This document shows positions 53,324 to 60,816 of a stretch of DNA of 64,000 bases, piece by piece (within the stretch, counting starts at the first letter, position 1; each line of letters opens with the position of its first letter). The translations under genes and the position numbers were made by a program. Source of the DNA: an uncultured Arthrobacter sp. (GTDB taxonomy: Bacteria; Actinomycetota; Actinomycetes; Actinomycetales; Micrococcaceae); the NCBI RefSeq assembly GCF_947493765.1, contig NZ_CANLSZ010000004.1:62001-126000 (forward strand), given 5' to 3'. The notes under the pieces are model-generated. The model was not told the origin of the DNA, did not search any database, and saw nothing but the letters and a program-made list of their open reading frames with translations.

Positions 53324-53345
53324 CTCCGGACACCCTTGTCCGGAG
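53324..53345. promoter_or_regulatory. Inverted repeat 2 (operator-like) near the bkdA start site
   Basis: Perfect 9-bp arms CTCCGGACA and TGTCCGGAG around CCCT. It lies immediately downstream of the predicted bkdA transcription start, well placed for the divergent Lrp/AsnC protein to control bkdA. Confidence 0.55.
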
Positions 53346-53349
53346 TTGC

Positions 53350-53365
53350 TGTGACCCTACTCACA
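53350..53365. promoter_or_regulatory. CRP/GlxR-type site in the bkdA-lrp region
   Basis: TGTGACCCTACTCACA is a perfect match to TGTGA-N6-TCACA. It overlaps the predicted bkdA -10 box and spacer, so binding would be expected to repress bkdA. It lies about 90 bp upstream of the Lrp-gene start site. Confidence 0.7.
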
Positions 53366-53382
53366 CGGCGCAGGTAGCACAA
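53354..53382 (-). promoter_or_regulatory. bkdA promoter
   Basis: On the minus strand TTGTGC (53377-53382), a 17-bp spacer and TAGGGT (53354-53359). The predicted start near 53347 gives an 80-nt leader containing the two inverted repeats. Confidence 0.6.
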
Positions 53383-53435
53383 CCGTTTCTGCTTTCACTG
53401 AGCAGAGTGCCCTATCCGAGGAGAAGTACCCCTGC

Positions 53436-53441
53436 TAGCGT
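53436..53441 (+). promoter_or_regulatory. -10 box of the Lrp/AsnC gene
   Basis: TAGCGT ends 8 nt before the ATG at 53450, another leaderless-type arrangement. Confidence 0.4.
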
Positions 53442-53449
53442 TGGGCACT

Positions 53450-53926
53450 ATGCAACCCCTGGATCTCACCGACATGCGTCTGTTGCTGGCGATGGCGAAG
53501 GACCCCCGGCGTACCGTCGTCGCGCTCGCCCAGCGTCTGGGCCTGTCGCGGAACACGGTGCAGGCCAGGATGGCCCACCTGGAGAAGAAATCGGTGTTCC
53601 TCTCCTTCGAGCGGCGCATCAACACCGTCTCGCTGGGATATCCGCTCACTGCCTTCATCCATGTGCACGTCCAGCAGCAGAAGCTCGCCGCGATCGCCGC
53701 GAACATCGCCGCGATCCCGGAGGTCATCGAGGCGTTCGGCGTGACGGGTCAGGCCGACATCCTGGTGCGCGTGGTCGCCGTCGACGCCGAGGATCTGTTC
53801 CGCATCAACGGGACGGTCCTCGCCTGCGACGGCGTGGAGCGGTGCGACACCTCCCTGGCGATGGGCGAGCTCGTGCCCTTCCGCGTGGAACCACTGCTCG
53901 AACGAGGTCCCCTGCCCCCGAGGTGA
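53450..53926 (+). CDS. Lrp/AsnC-family regulator (BkdR-like)
   Basis: 158-residue feast/famine regulator. The N-terminal helix-turn-helix is VVALAQRLGLSRNTVQARMA. A C-terminal RAM ligand domain follows (IHVHVQQQKLAAIAANIAAI, PEVIEAFGVTGQADILVRVV). Divergent from bkdABC, like BkdR regulators that activate branched-chain oxoacid dehydrogenase genes in response to branched-chain amino acids; the role here is inferred from position. Confidence 0.9.
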   Translation: MQPLDLTDMRLLLAMAKDPRRTVVALAQRLGLSRNTVQARMAHLEKKSVFLSFERRINTVSLGYPLTAFIHVHVQQQKLAAIAANIAAIPEVIEAFGVTGQADILVRVVAVDAEDLFRINGTVLACDGVERCDTSLAMGELVPFRVEPLLERGPLPPR

Positions 53927-53951
53927 GCACGCACTCCGCTCCCCGGACGCG

Positions 53952-53985
53952 ACCGAGGCCGCCCCCGGGAGGGGACGGCCTCGGT
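53952..53985. terminator. Bidirectional terminator between lrp and symporter genes
   Basis: Stem with arms ACCGAGGCCG (53952-53961) and CGGCCTCGGT (53976-53985) and an inner CCCC/GGGG pairing. It lies between two convergent genes; no strong T-tract. Confidence 0.65.
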
Positions 53986-54003
53986 GCGTGGAACGGGTCG
54001 GCG

Positions 54004-55641
54004 TCAGTGGTCGGTGGCCTTCTCGGCGCCGACACCCGTGAGCGAACGGACCTCCATCTCCGCCTGCTTCATGGGGTCCTCCGCGGTCCGCGAGAGCACC
54101 GTGCCCAGCCAGCCGAGGAGGAAGGCCAGCGGGATCGAGACGATGCCGGGGTTGCTGAGCGGGAAGACCGAGAAGTCGGCGCCGGTGATCATCGACTTCT
54201 CCCCGCCGGAGACCACGGGCGAGAGCGCGATGAGCAGGATGGCCGAGCCGAGACCGCCGTACATGCTCCAGACCGCGCCCTGGGTGTTGAACCGCTTCCA
54301 GAACAGCGAGTAGAGAATGGTCGGCAGATTGGCACTGGCCGCCACGGCGAAGGCGAGCGCCACGAGGAACGCCACGTTCTGGCCCTGGGCACCGATGCCG
54401 CCGGCGATGGACAGGAGCCCGATCACGATCACGGTGCGGCGTGCCACCTTCACCTCGCCGTCAGGGTTCACCTTGCCCTTGCGGATGACGCTCGCGTAGA
54501 TGTCGTGGGCGAAGGAGGCCGCGGCCGTGATGGTCAGACCGGCCACCACGGCGAGGATGGTCGCGAAGGCCACGGCCGAGATCAGTCCGAGCAGGATCGA
54601 GCCGCCGAGTTCGTAGGCGAGCAGCGGAGCGGCCGAGTTGACGCCGCCGGGTGCCGCCGTGATGCGATCGGCCCCGATGAGTGCACTGGCGCCGTAGCCG
54701 AGCACGAGGGTGAAGAGGTAGAAGGCGCCGATGAGCCAGATGGCCCAGACCACCGAGCGGCGGGCCTCCTTGGCGGTGGGCACGGTGTAGAAGCGCATGA
54801 GGACGTGGGGCAGGGCCGCGGTGCCGAGGACCAGTGCGAGCGCCAGGGACAGGAAGTCCAGCCGCGTGATGGCACTGACGCCGTACTGCAGTCCCGGGCT
54901 GGTGATCGCGGCGTTCCCGGAGGTCTCGATCGCCGCACCGAGCAGGGTGGAGAGATTGAAGCCGTGCAGGGCGAGGACCCAGATGGTCATGATGAACGCG
55001 CCGGCGATCAGCAGGCAGGCCTTGATGATCTGCACCCACGTGGTGCCCTTCATGCCGCCGATCAGGACGTACATGATCATGAGCACGCCGACCACGGTGA
55101 TGACGAGGGACTGGCCGAGGCGGTCGTTGATGCCCAGCAGGAGCGAGACCAGGCCGCCGGCGCCCGCCATCTGCGCGAGGAGGTAGAAGAAGCAGACCGC
55201 GAGCGTGGTGATGGCCGCGGCGATACGCACCGGGCGCTGCTTCAGGCGGAAGGACAGCACGTCCGCCATCGTGAACTTGCCGGTGTTGCGGAGCAGTTCC
55301 GCCACGAGGAGCAGCGCCACGAGCCAGGCCACGAGGAAGCCGATGGAGTAGAGGAAGCCGTCGTAGCCGTTGATGGCGATGGCGCCCACGATACCCAGGA
55401 AGGATGCGGCCGAGAGATAGTCCCCGGCGATCGCCGTCCCGTTCTGACCGCCGGTGAACGAGCGGCCGGCGGCGTAGTAGTCCGCCGCCGTCTTGTTGTT
55501 CCGGCTGGCGCGCAGCACGATCACGAGGGTGATCGCCACGAACGCGCCGAAGATGGAGATGTTGAGGACCGGGGAGCCGACACTCGTCGCCTCGGCGGTC
55601 TGGAGCGGTACGCGGAGCGCCGCACTGCCGATGGTGGTCAT
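54004..55641 (-). CDS. Sodium:solute symporter, ActP-like (acetate/monocarboxylate)
   Basis: 545 residues with about 13 transmembrane segments of the SSS family. Signatures are DYYAAGRSFTGGQNGTAIAGDYLSAASFLGI, MYVLIGGMKGTTWVQIIKAC, LPHVLMRFYTVPTAKEARRS, and AGLTITAAASFAHDIYASVI. It groups with acetate/pyruvate/propionate permeases paired with a DUF485 protein. ATG 55641 overlaps the DUF485 stop (ATGA). Confidence 0.92.
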   Translation of the reverse strand: MTTIGSAALRVPLQTAEATSVGSPVLNISIFGAFVAITLVIVLRASRNNKTAADYYAAGRSFTGGQNGTAIAGDYLSAASFLGIVGAIAINGYDGFLYSIGFLVAWLVALLLVAELLRNTGKFTMADVLSFRLKQRPVRIAAAITTLAVCFFYLLAQMAGAGGLVSLLLGINDRLGQSLVITVVGVLMIMYVLIGGMKGTTWVQIIKACLLIAGAFIMTIWVLALHGFNLSTLLGAAIETSGNAAITSPGLQYGVSAITRLDFLSLALALVLGTAALPHVLMRFYTVPTAKEARRSVVWAIWLIGAFYLFTLVLGYGASALIGADRITAAPGGVNSAAPLLAYELGGSILLGLISAVAFATILAVVAGLTITAAASFAHDIYASVIRKGKVNPDGEVKVARRTVIVIGLLSIAGGIGAQGQNVAFLVALAFAVAASANLPTILYSLFWKRFNTQGAVWSMYGGLGSAILLIALSPVVSGGEKSMITGADFSVFPLSNPGIVSIPLAFLLGWLGTVLSRTAEDPMKQAEMEVRSLTGVGAEKATDH

Positions 55642-56021
55642 TTGGTTCCGCCTGCCGGATCGATGAATGCTTCTGGTGCTGCTTCCTCGAGCTCGTGGCG
55701 CAGCTCGGCCGCGATCGGGTCGAGGCGCCTGTTGGCGTAGCTCACGTACCACATGGTGATGATGAACGTGGTGGCGAACTGCAGCAGTCCGAGGATGATG
55801 CCAATGTTGATGTTGCCGACGACCGGTGTCGCCATGAAGTCGTGCGCGTAGTCGGCCAGCAGCACGTAGGCGAAGTACCACAGCAGGAAGAACACCGCCA
55901 TGGGGAAGACGAAGCTGCGATGGCGCTTGCGCAACTCCCTGAACTGCTCGGTCTGCTGGACCTCGGTGAAGTCCACGGCAGCACCGGAGCCGGCCACCGG
56001 CTCTACTGGGTGGGAACCCAT
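55638..56021 (-). CDS. DUF485 membrane protein, symporter partner
   Basis: 127 residues, two transmembrane helices (FVFPMAVFFLLWYFAYVLLAD; GIILGLLQFATTFIITMWYV) flanked by the DUF485 motifs RELRKRHRSFVFPMAVFF and SYANRRLDPIAAELRHELEE. Proteins of this type are nearly always encoded with ActP-like symporters, but their function is unclear. AAGGAG stands 6 nt before the ATG. First gene of the operon, with a CRP-type site upstream. Confidence 0.92.
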   Translation of the reverse strand: MGSHPVEPVAGSGAAVDFTEVQQTEQFRELRKRHRSFVFPMAVFFLLWYFAYVLLADYAHDFMATPVVGNINIGIILGLLQFATTFIITMWYVSYANRRLDPIAAELRHELEEAAPEAFIDPAGGTK

Positions 56022-56093
56022 GATTGCTCCTTCGATTGGGACGTCACCCTCGCCGCGAGGGCGGCATCCCCGCCGGTCGGCAGGGTGCATCGG

Positions 56094-56109
56094 TGTGACT
56101 GTCATCACT
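56094..56109. promoter_or_regulatory. CRP/GlxR-type site upstream of the DUF485-symporter operon
   Basis: TGTGACTGTCATCACT matches TGTGA-N6-TCACA in nine of ten positions. It lies about 73-88 nt upstream of the DUF485 start and about 116 nt before the divergent kinase gene. Confidence 0.6.
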
Positions 56110-56159
56110 CTGGGGTACGCCCCGGGTGGGCACCAGCAGCACCGGCCGTCACGTCGGTG

Positions 56160-56174
56160 AGCGTGCAGCACGCT
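56160..56174. promoter_or_regulatory. Palindrome upstream of the histidine kinase gene
   Basis: AGCGTGCAGCACGCT is a perfect 7-bp-arm inverted repeat with a single central base, in the divergent region between the two transport/regulatory units. Binding protein unknown. Confidence 0.4.
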
Positions 56175-56212
56175 GCGGTGAACGGTAGGACGAGCGGTCC
56201 GTGCGCGGCGAC

Positions 56213-56218
56213 TAGTCT
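56213..56218 (+). promoter_or_regulatory. -10 box of the histidine kinase promoter
   Basis: TAGTCT ends 6 nt before the ATG at 56225, leaderless-type spacing; the intervening GGAGCG is too close to act as a normal ribosome site. Confidence 0.45.
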
Positions 56219-56224
56219 GGAGCG

Positions 56225-57412
56225 ATGGTCAGCGCCGCCGTCGACACCGCCCTGGTGTTCGCCGTCGCCGTCATCACCCTCGCCGTCGTCGCCTCGCTCG
56301 GCTTCCGCCTCTCGCGCTCCTCGCGGGATCTCGGCTCCGACGCCGACCGCGCCACCTACGCGACCCTCCACACCGCGGCCCTGGCCTCCGAGCACCTCCG
56401 CGAGGGCCTCACCCCGTCCGGTGCCCGCAGGGCGAGCCGCCATCTGCGCGGGCTCCTGCGCTGCGACGTCCTGCTGATCAGCGACGACGCGGGCGTCCTG
56501 GCCTGGGAGGGCGCACGCGGGTCGGAGCCGGAGGTCATGCCGCTCGTGCGGCAGGTCCTCGAGAGCGGACGCACCCAGATCTTCCGGCGCCAGGCGGTGC
56601 GCGACGTCGGACTCGCCGAGCTCGGCGAGCTCGTCCTGTCGCCGGTGCGCGTGGAGAACCGGGTGGTGGGCACCGTCGGGGCGTTCGTGGGCGTGGTCGA
56701 CGCCGGTCTCGTGCGTGCCACCAACGAACTCGCCGGCTGGGTCTCCACGCAGGTGGAGCTGGCGGAACTGGACTCGTCCCGACGCCTGCTCGCCGAGGCC
56801 GAGCTCCGTGCGCTCCGCGCCCAGATCAGCCCCCACTTCATCTACAACTCGCTGAACGCGATCGCCTCCTTCATCAACACCGATCCCCAGCGGGCCCGCG
56901 AGCTCGTGGTCGAGTTCGCCGACTTCACGCGCTACTCCTTCCGGCGCCACGGCGACTTCACCACCGTCGCGGAGGAACTGCTGAGCATCGACCGCTACCT
57001 CCTGCTGGAGCGTGCCCGGTTCGGGGACCGGCTCAGGGTCAGCCTGAACGTGGGGCCGGAGGTGCTCGGCACCGTGATCCCGTTCCTGAGCCTCCAGCCG
57101 CTCGTGGAGAACGCCGTCCGCCACGGCCTGGACTCGAAGGACGGCATCGGCAACATCACCATCACGGCGCACGACGCCGGCCCGTACGCCGAGGTGACCA
57201 TCGAGGACGACGGCGTGGGGATCGACCCGGAGCACCTGCGCTCCGTCCTCGCGGGCCACACGGAAGGCGTGCACGTAGGACTGCGCAACGTGGACTCCCG
57301 CCTGCGCCAGGTCTACGGGGACGACCACGGACTCGTCATCGACACCGCCCCCGGCGCGGGCACGCTGATCACCATGCGCGTGCCGAAGTCGCAGCCCGGG
57401 CACCGCGTGTGA
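56225..57412 (+). CDS. LytS/BtsS-type sensor histidine kinase
   Basis: 395 residues. One N-terminal transmembrane helix (ALVFAVAVITLAVVASLGF) precedes a GAF-like sensing domain (about residues 45-180; LLRCDVLLISDDAGVLAWEG). The His-kinase domain has the phosphorylated histidine His204 in QISPHFIYNSLN. The ATPase domain has QPLVENAVRHGL and EDDGVGIDPEHL. This is the family whose members sense pyruvate or other carboxylates. The signal is unknown but the flanking symporters suggest a carboxylate. Confidence 0.92.
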   Translation: MVSAAVDTALVFAVAVITLAVVASLGFRLSRSSRDLGSDADRATYATLHTAALASEHLREGLTPSGARRASRHLRGLLRCDVLLISDDAGVLAWEGARGSEPEVMPLVRQVLESGRTQIFRRQAVRDVGLAELGELVLSPVRVENRVVGTVGAFVGVVDAGLVRATNELAGWVSTQVELAELDSSRRLLAEAELRALRAQISPHFIYNSLNAIASFINTDPQRARELVVEFADFTRYSFRRHGDFTTVAEELLSIDRYLLLERARFGDRLRVSLNVGPEVLGTVIPFLSLQPLVENAVRHGLDSKDGIGNITITAHDAGPYAEVTIEDDGVGIDPEHLRSVLAGHTEGVHVGLRNVDSRLRQVYGDDHGLVIDTAPGAGTLITMRVPKSQPGHRV

Positions 57413-57418
57413 GGCGCG

Positions 57419-57424
57419 TAGCCT
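57419..57424 (+). promoter_or_regulatory. -10-like box before the LytTR regulator
   Basis: TAGCCT ends 7 nt before the ATG at 57432. It could give the regulator its own leaderless transcript besides read-through from the kinase gene. Confidence 0.35.
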
Positions 57425-57431
57425 AGGTCCC

Positions 57432-58151
57432 ATGGTCAATGTTGTCGTCGTCGATGATGAGCTCCCAGCCGTCGAGGAACTGGCGTTCCTGCTGGGGAAG
57501 GACCCCCGGATCGGCACCATCCACCGGGCGTCGAGCGGGGCAGAGGCCCTCCGGGCGCTCGAGCAGCATCCCGTGGACGCCCTGTTCCTCGACATCCACA
57601 TGCCGACCCTGTCCGGACTGGACATCGCCCGCGTCATCTCCCGCTTCAGCCGGCCGCCCGCCGTCGTCTTCGTCACGGCGGACGAGGACCGCGCCCTGGA
57701 GGCCTTCGACCTGCGGGCCGTGGACTACCTGCTCAAGCCCGTCCGGGTCGAGCGGCTCGCCGAGTCCGTCCGGCGGATCAGCGAGCTGATGGACGGCTCG
57801 CCTGCCGCGCCGGAGGTCATCACGGTGGACCAGGGCGGGGTCAGCCGGATGATCAGGCGTGACGAAGTGCGCTACGTCCAGGCGCAGGGTGACTACGCCC
57901 GCCTGCACACCGTGGCGGCCAGCTATTTGATCCGCATCCCGCTGAACGACCTCGAGCGGCAGTGGGCCCGGTCCGGCTTCCTGCGCACGCACCGCTCCTA
58001 TCTCGTGGCGATGGACCAGGTGCGCAAGGTCCGCATCAGTGCCGGGCGTGCAAGTCTCTTCGTCGGGGACGCGGAGCTGCCGGTCAGTCGCCGCCATCTC
58101 CCCGACGTCCGGGAGAAGCTGGAAGCCACCCGGCTCCGTCCGGGCCACTGA
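57432..58151 (+). CDS. LytTR-family response regulator
   Basis: 239 residues. The receiver domain has the acidic pair in VVVVDDELPAVEEL, the phosphorylated aspartate Asp54 in LFLDIHMP, and the lysine in DYLLKPVR. The LytTR DNA-binding domain covers about residues 135-235 (RDEVRYVQAQGDYARLHT; GFLRTHRSYLVAMDQVRKV). It is 19 nt downstream of the kinase gene and followed by the second symporter unit, its probable target. Confidence 0.94.
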   Translation: MVNVVVVDDELPAVEELAFLLGKDPRIGTIHRASSGAEALRALEQHPVDALFLDIHMPTLSGLDIARVISRFSRPPAVVFVTADEDRALEAFDLRAVDYLLKPVRVERLAESVRRISELMDGSPAAPEVITVDQGGVSRMIRRDEVRYVQAQGDYARLHTVAASYLIRIPLNDLERQWARSGFLRTHRSYLVAMDQVRKVRISAGRASLFVGDAELPVSRRHLPDVREKLEATRLRPGH

Positions 58152-58197
58152 CCGTGGGCCGGCGACAGCGCCTCCCGCCACCCCCGGTGGCCACCCG

Positions 58198-58584
58198 ATG
58201 AGCGGAGAGCCACCGCAGGGTCCCCGGCGCGTCCGCGTGACGGCCCCCAGGACCGCCGCCCGCGCCACGGGAGCCTCCTTCCCGGTGGCACGCGAGATGG
58301 CCGAGCAGTCCGAGGTGGGTCAGCTCTTCGTCGCGTCGCTCATCAGATCGCAGCTGCGCCTGGCCCTCGTGGTCGCCGCGGGGTTCCTCGTGATCCTCAT
58401 CGGCATCCCGGTCCTGCTGGCCGTGTTCCCGGACATCGACCGCGTGACCATCGCGACGATCCCCCTCCCCTGGCTGCTCCTGGGGCTCGGGGTCTACCCG
58501 CTCGTGATCGGGAGCGCCGTCCTGTTCGTGCGCAGCGCCACCCGCAACGAACGGCGCTTCCAGGATCTCGTGGACGATGACTGA
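58198..58584 (+). CDS. Small membrane partner of the second symporter
   Basis: 128 residues. A polar basic N-terminus of about 40 residues is followed by AEQSEVGQLFVASLIRSQLR and two transmembrane helices (LALVVAAGFLVILIGIPVLL; LPWLLLGLGVYPLVIGSAVLF), ending ATRNERRFQDLV. The design is like DUF485 proteins, though sequence similarity is weak. Its stop overlaps the following symporter start by 8 nt. Probably an accessory or assembly protein of that transporter. Confidence 0.8.
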   Translation: MSGEPPQGPRRVRVTAPRTAARATGASFPVAREMAEQSEVGQLFVASLIRSQLRLALVVAAGFLVILIGIPVLLAVFPDIDRVTIATIPLPWLLLGLGVYPLVIGSAVLFVRSATRNERRFQDLVDDD

Positions 58585-60058
58585 GGCCGTGGTGGAGCTG
58601 AACCCCGCCGTCGGCTATACGGCGCTCGTGCTGGTGGCCCTGAGCACCGTGCTGATCGGGATCTACGGTCTGCGCGTCTCCCGCACCACGGACGACTTCT
58701 ACGTGGCGTCGCGGACGGTCCCGCCGTGGTGGAACGCCTCCGCGATCGGCGGCGAGTACCTGTCGGCGGCGAGCTTCCTGGGGATCGCCGGACTGATCCT
58801 CATCTCCGGCGTGGACGCCCTGTGGTTCCCCATCGGCTACACGGCCGGCTATCTCATGCTCCTGCTGTTCGTCGCCGCACCACTGCGCCGGTCGGGCGCC
58901 TACACCGTCCCCGACTTCGCGCAGTCCCGGCTCGATTCCCTCCTGGTGCGCCGGGTGACCAGTGTGCTGGTCATCGTGGTCGGCTGGCTGTACATCGTGC
59001 CGCAACTGCACGGGGCCGCCCTGACCGTCCTCATCACCACCGGGCTGCCGTCCTGGGCGGGCCCGGTCGCCGTCGTCGTGGTGGTGTATCTCAGCGTGGT
59101 CACCGGAGGGATGCGGTCCATCACGTTCGTCCAGGCGTTCCAGTACTGGCTCAAGCTCACGGCCCTCGCCGTGCCCGTGGTCCTCATCCTCCTCCGGCTC
59201 GGCCTCGACGGCGGCCCGGTCACCGACGGCGGCGCCGCCTTCACCGCCGAGCTGGACACGACGGCGGACGCCTCCCTCTACGGGACCATCTCGCTGGTCA
59301 TCGCGCTCCTGTTCGGTACGCTCGGCCTGCCCCACGTCCTCGTGCGGTTCTACACGAATCCCGACGGCGACTCGGCGCGCAGGACCACGCTGATCGTTCT
59401 GGGGCTCCTGTCCGTCTTCTACCTCTTCCCCACCGTGTACGGGATCCTGGGGCGCATCCACACGCCCGACCTGGCCTCCGGAGGGATGGCCGATGCCACG
59501 GTCCTCCTCCTGCCCGGGCGCATCCTGGACGGCGCGACGGGCGACATCCTCTCCGCCCTCGTGACCGCCGGGGCGTTCGCCGCCTTCCTCTCGACGACGA
59601 GCGGACTCGTGGTCTCCCTCGCCGGTGTGGTCAGCCAGGAGTTCTTCCAGGGCAGTGTCCTGGGCTTCCGCCGGGCCGCGCTCCTGTCCGCGCTCGTCCC
59701 GCTGGGCGTGGCGCTCCTGACGGACAGTTCGGCCCTGGCCGGCAGTGTGGGCTCGGTCTTCGCCTTCACGGCCTCGACCATCTGCCCCCTGCTGCTGCTC
59801 GGGATCTGGTGGCGGGGTCTCACCGATGCCGGAGCGGTGGCCGGCATGCTCGCGGGGGCGGTGCTGTGCGGTGGGGCGATCGCCGCGAGCGCCGTGCTGG
59901 GACCGGGGGCGGGATGGGTCTGGCTGGCACAGCCGGCCCTGTGGACGGTGCCGGCGGCCTTCGCCACGATGGTGCTGGTCTCCCGCGCCACCGCCCGACG
60001 GCGACCGGCCTCGGCCTCGCGCGTCCTCGCCAGGCTGCACACGCCCGAGCAGCGCTAG
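58577..60058 (+). CDS. Sodium:solute symporter, second ActP-like copy
   Basis: 493 residues, about 13 transmembrane segments. SSS signatures are DDFYVASRTVPPWWNASAIGGEYLSAASFLGI, YLSVVTGGMRSITFVQAFQY, LPHVLVRFYTNPDGDSARRT, and FLSTTSGLVVSLAGVVSQEF. It is shorter and distinct from the symporter at 54-55.6 kb. Being in line with the LytS/LytTR genes, it resembles BtsSR-regulated pyruvate uptake in concept; the substrate remains unproven. Confidence 0.91.
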   Translation: MTEAVVELNPAVGYTALVLVALSTVLIGIYGLRVSRTTDDFYVASRTVPPWWNASAIGGEYLSAASFLGIAGLILISGVDALWFPIGYTAGYLMLLLFVAAPLRRSGAYTVPDFAQSRLDSLLVRRVTSVLVIVVGWLYIVPQLHGAALTVLITTGLPSWAGPVAVVVVVYLSVVTGGMRSITFVQAFQYWLKLTALAVPVVLILLRLGLDGGPVTDGGAAFTAELDTTADASLYGTISLVIALLFGTLGLPHVLVRFYTNPDGDSARRTTLIVLGLLSVFYLFPTVYGILGRIHTPDLASGGMADATVLLLPGRILDGATGDILSALVTAGAFAAFLSTTSGLVVSLAGVVSQEFFQGSVLGFRRAALLSALVPLGVALLTDSSALAGSVGSVFAFTASTICPLLLLGIWWRGLTDAGAVAGMLAGAVLCGGAIAASAVLGPGAGWVWLAQPALWTVPAAFATMVLVSRATARRRPASASRVLARLHTPEQR

Positions 60059-60082
60059 GCCCGGGGTCGAGCAGCCTCAGGC

Positions 60083-60110
60083 GATGGACTTCAGGAGATG
60101 GACTTCAGGA
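60083..60110. repeat. 14-bp tandem duplication at the DivIVA-motif gene 3' end
   Basis: GATGGACTTCAGGA occurs twice in direct succession (60083-60096 and 60097-60110). The duplication spans the stop codon; without it the protein would end a few residues differently. Confidence 0.8.
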
Positions 60111-60714
60111 GATCGATCACGCGGTCCAGGAACGCGTCGACCTGGTTCTCCTCGTAGCCGTCCGCTCCCCGCGCCTCACGGAACACCGCACCACGGACGT
60201 CGTCCACGCCGAGGGGCACGTCGTGGTCGAGGTACTGCAGGATCTCCTCGCACAGGCTGTCGACGTCGCCGACGTCGTAGCTGCGGGTCCTCTCCTTCGC
60301 AGGGCGGCGGAAACGCTTGCCCGGGCCCCGCCGCAGACGTCGATGGAGCACGGCGACGGTCCCCTCGAGCTCGTGGAGCCAGGCGTCCGCCCCGCGCGCG
60401 GCGATGACCCGGTCGCGCTCGTTTCGTGCGAGCCCGTCCTCGATCCGATCCAGTTCGGCGTCGACGGCCTGCGGATCGTACCCTCCCCTCGCCGGGTCGA
60501 ACACGATGGTTCGTACCTCGCTGCTCGCGAGGCCGCCGGTGTTTCCGGTGTCCCCTGTGTCCCCGGTGTCCCCGGTGTCCCCGGCGTCGTCCCGCCCCGC
60601 GGTCCGGTCGACCGGCACCCTCGCCAGGAAGCGCTCCACCTGGCGCGGCGCGTAGCCGAGCGTGGCCCGGTCGACGCGCGTGAAGGCGGTGCCGCGTGGG
60701 CGAGCCGTGACCAT
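60091..60714 (-). CDS. DivIVA-motif (DivI1A) domain protein
   Basis: 207 residues with two copies of the DivI1A motif: FTRVDRATLGYAPRQVERFLARV at the start, and GADGYEENQVDAFLDRVIDLL at the end. A central copy-like stretch (DPARGGYDPQAVDAELDRIED) lies between them. Such motifs occur in membrane-curvature and cell-pole proteins of actinobacteria, so a cell-envelope or division role is plausible. A GDT tripeptide repeat follows the first motif. ATG 60714 has AGGAGG upstream. It lies 102 nt downstream of cdsA. Confidence 0.85.
   Translation of the reverse strand: MVTARPRGTAFTRVDRATLGYAPRQVERFLARVPVDRTAGRDDAGDTGDTGDTGDTGNTGGLASSEVRTIVFDPARGGYDPQAVDAELDRIEDGLARNERDRVIAARGADAWLHELEGTVAVLHRRLRRGPGKRFRRPAKERTRSYDVGDVDSLCEEILQYLDHDVPLGVDDVRGAVFREARGADGYEENQVDAFLDRVIDLLKSIS
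60539..60588. repeat. 9-bp repeats encoding a GDT run
   Basis: Successive CCGGTGTCC-like units encode GDTGDTGDTGDTGNTG on the minus strand, an expansion-prone linker between DivI1A motifs. Confidence 0.75.
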
Positions 60715-60816
60715 ACTGTCCTCCTGCTGGTGGTGTCCTGGGATGTCCTGGGGTGTCCCGTGGGGTCCTGCCTGCTCCCGCATGTCCCTCGTCCCGTCCA
60801 GGGGCCGGAGCAGGGG

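Noticed and set aside
52123-55740. Plus-strand open frame of 1205 codons over bkdA, lrp and the symporter
   Set aside because: Antisense or out of frame to three recognised genes; no motif, low-complexity His/Gln/Arg/Glu content.
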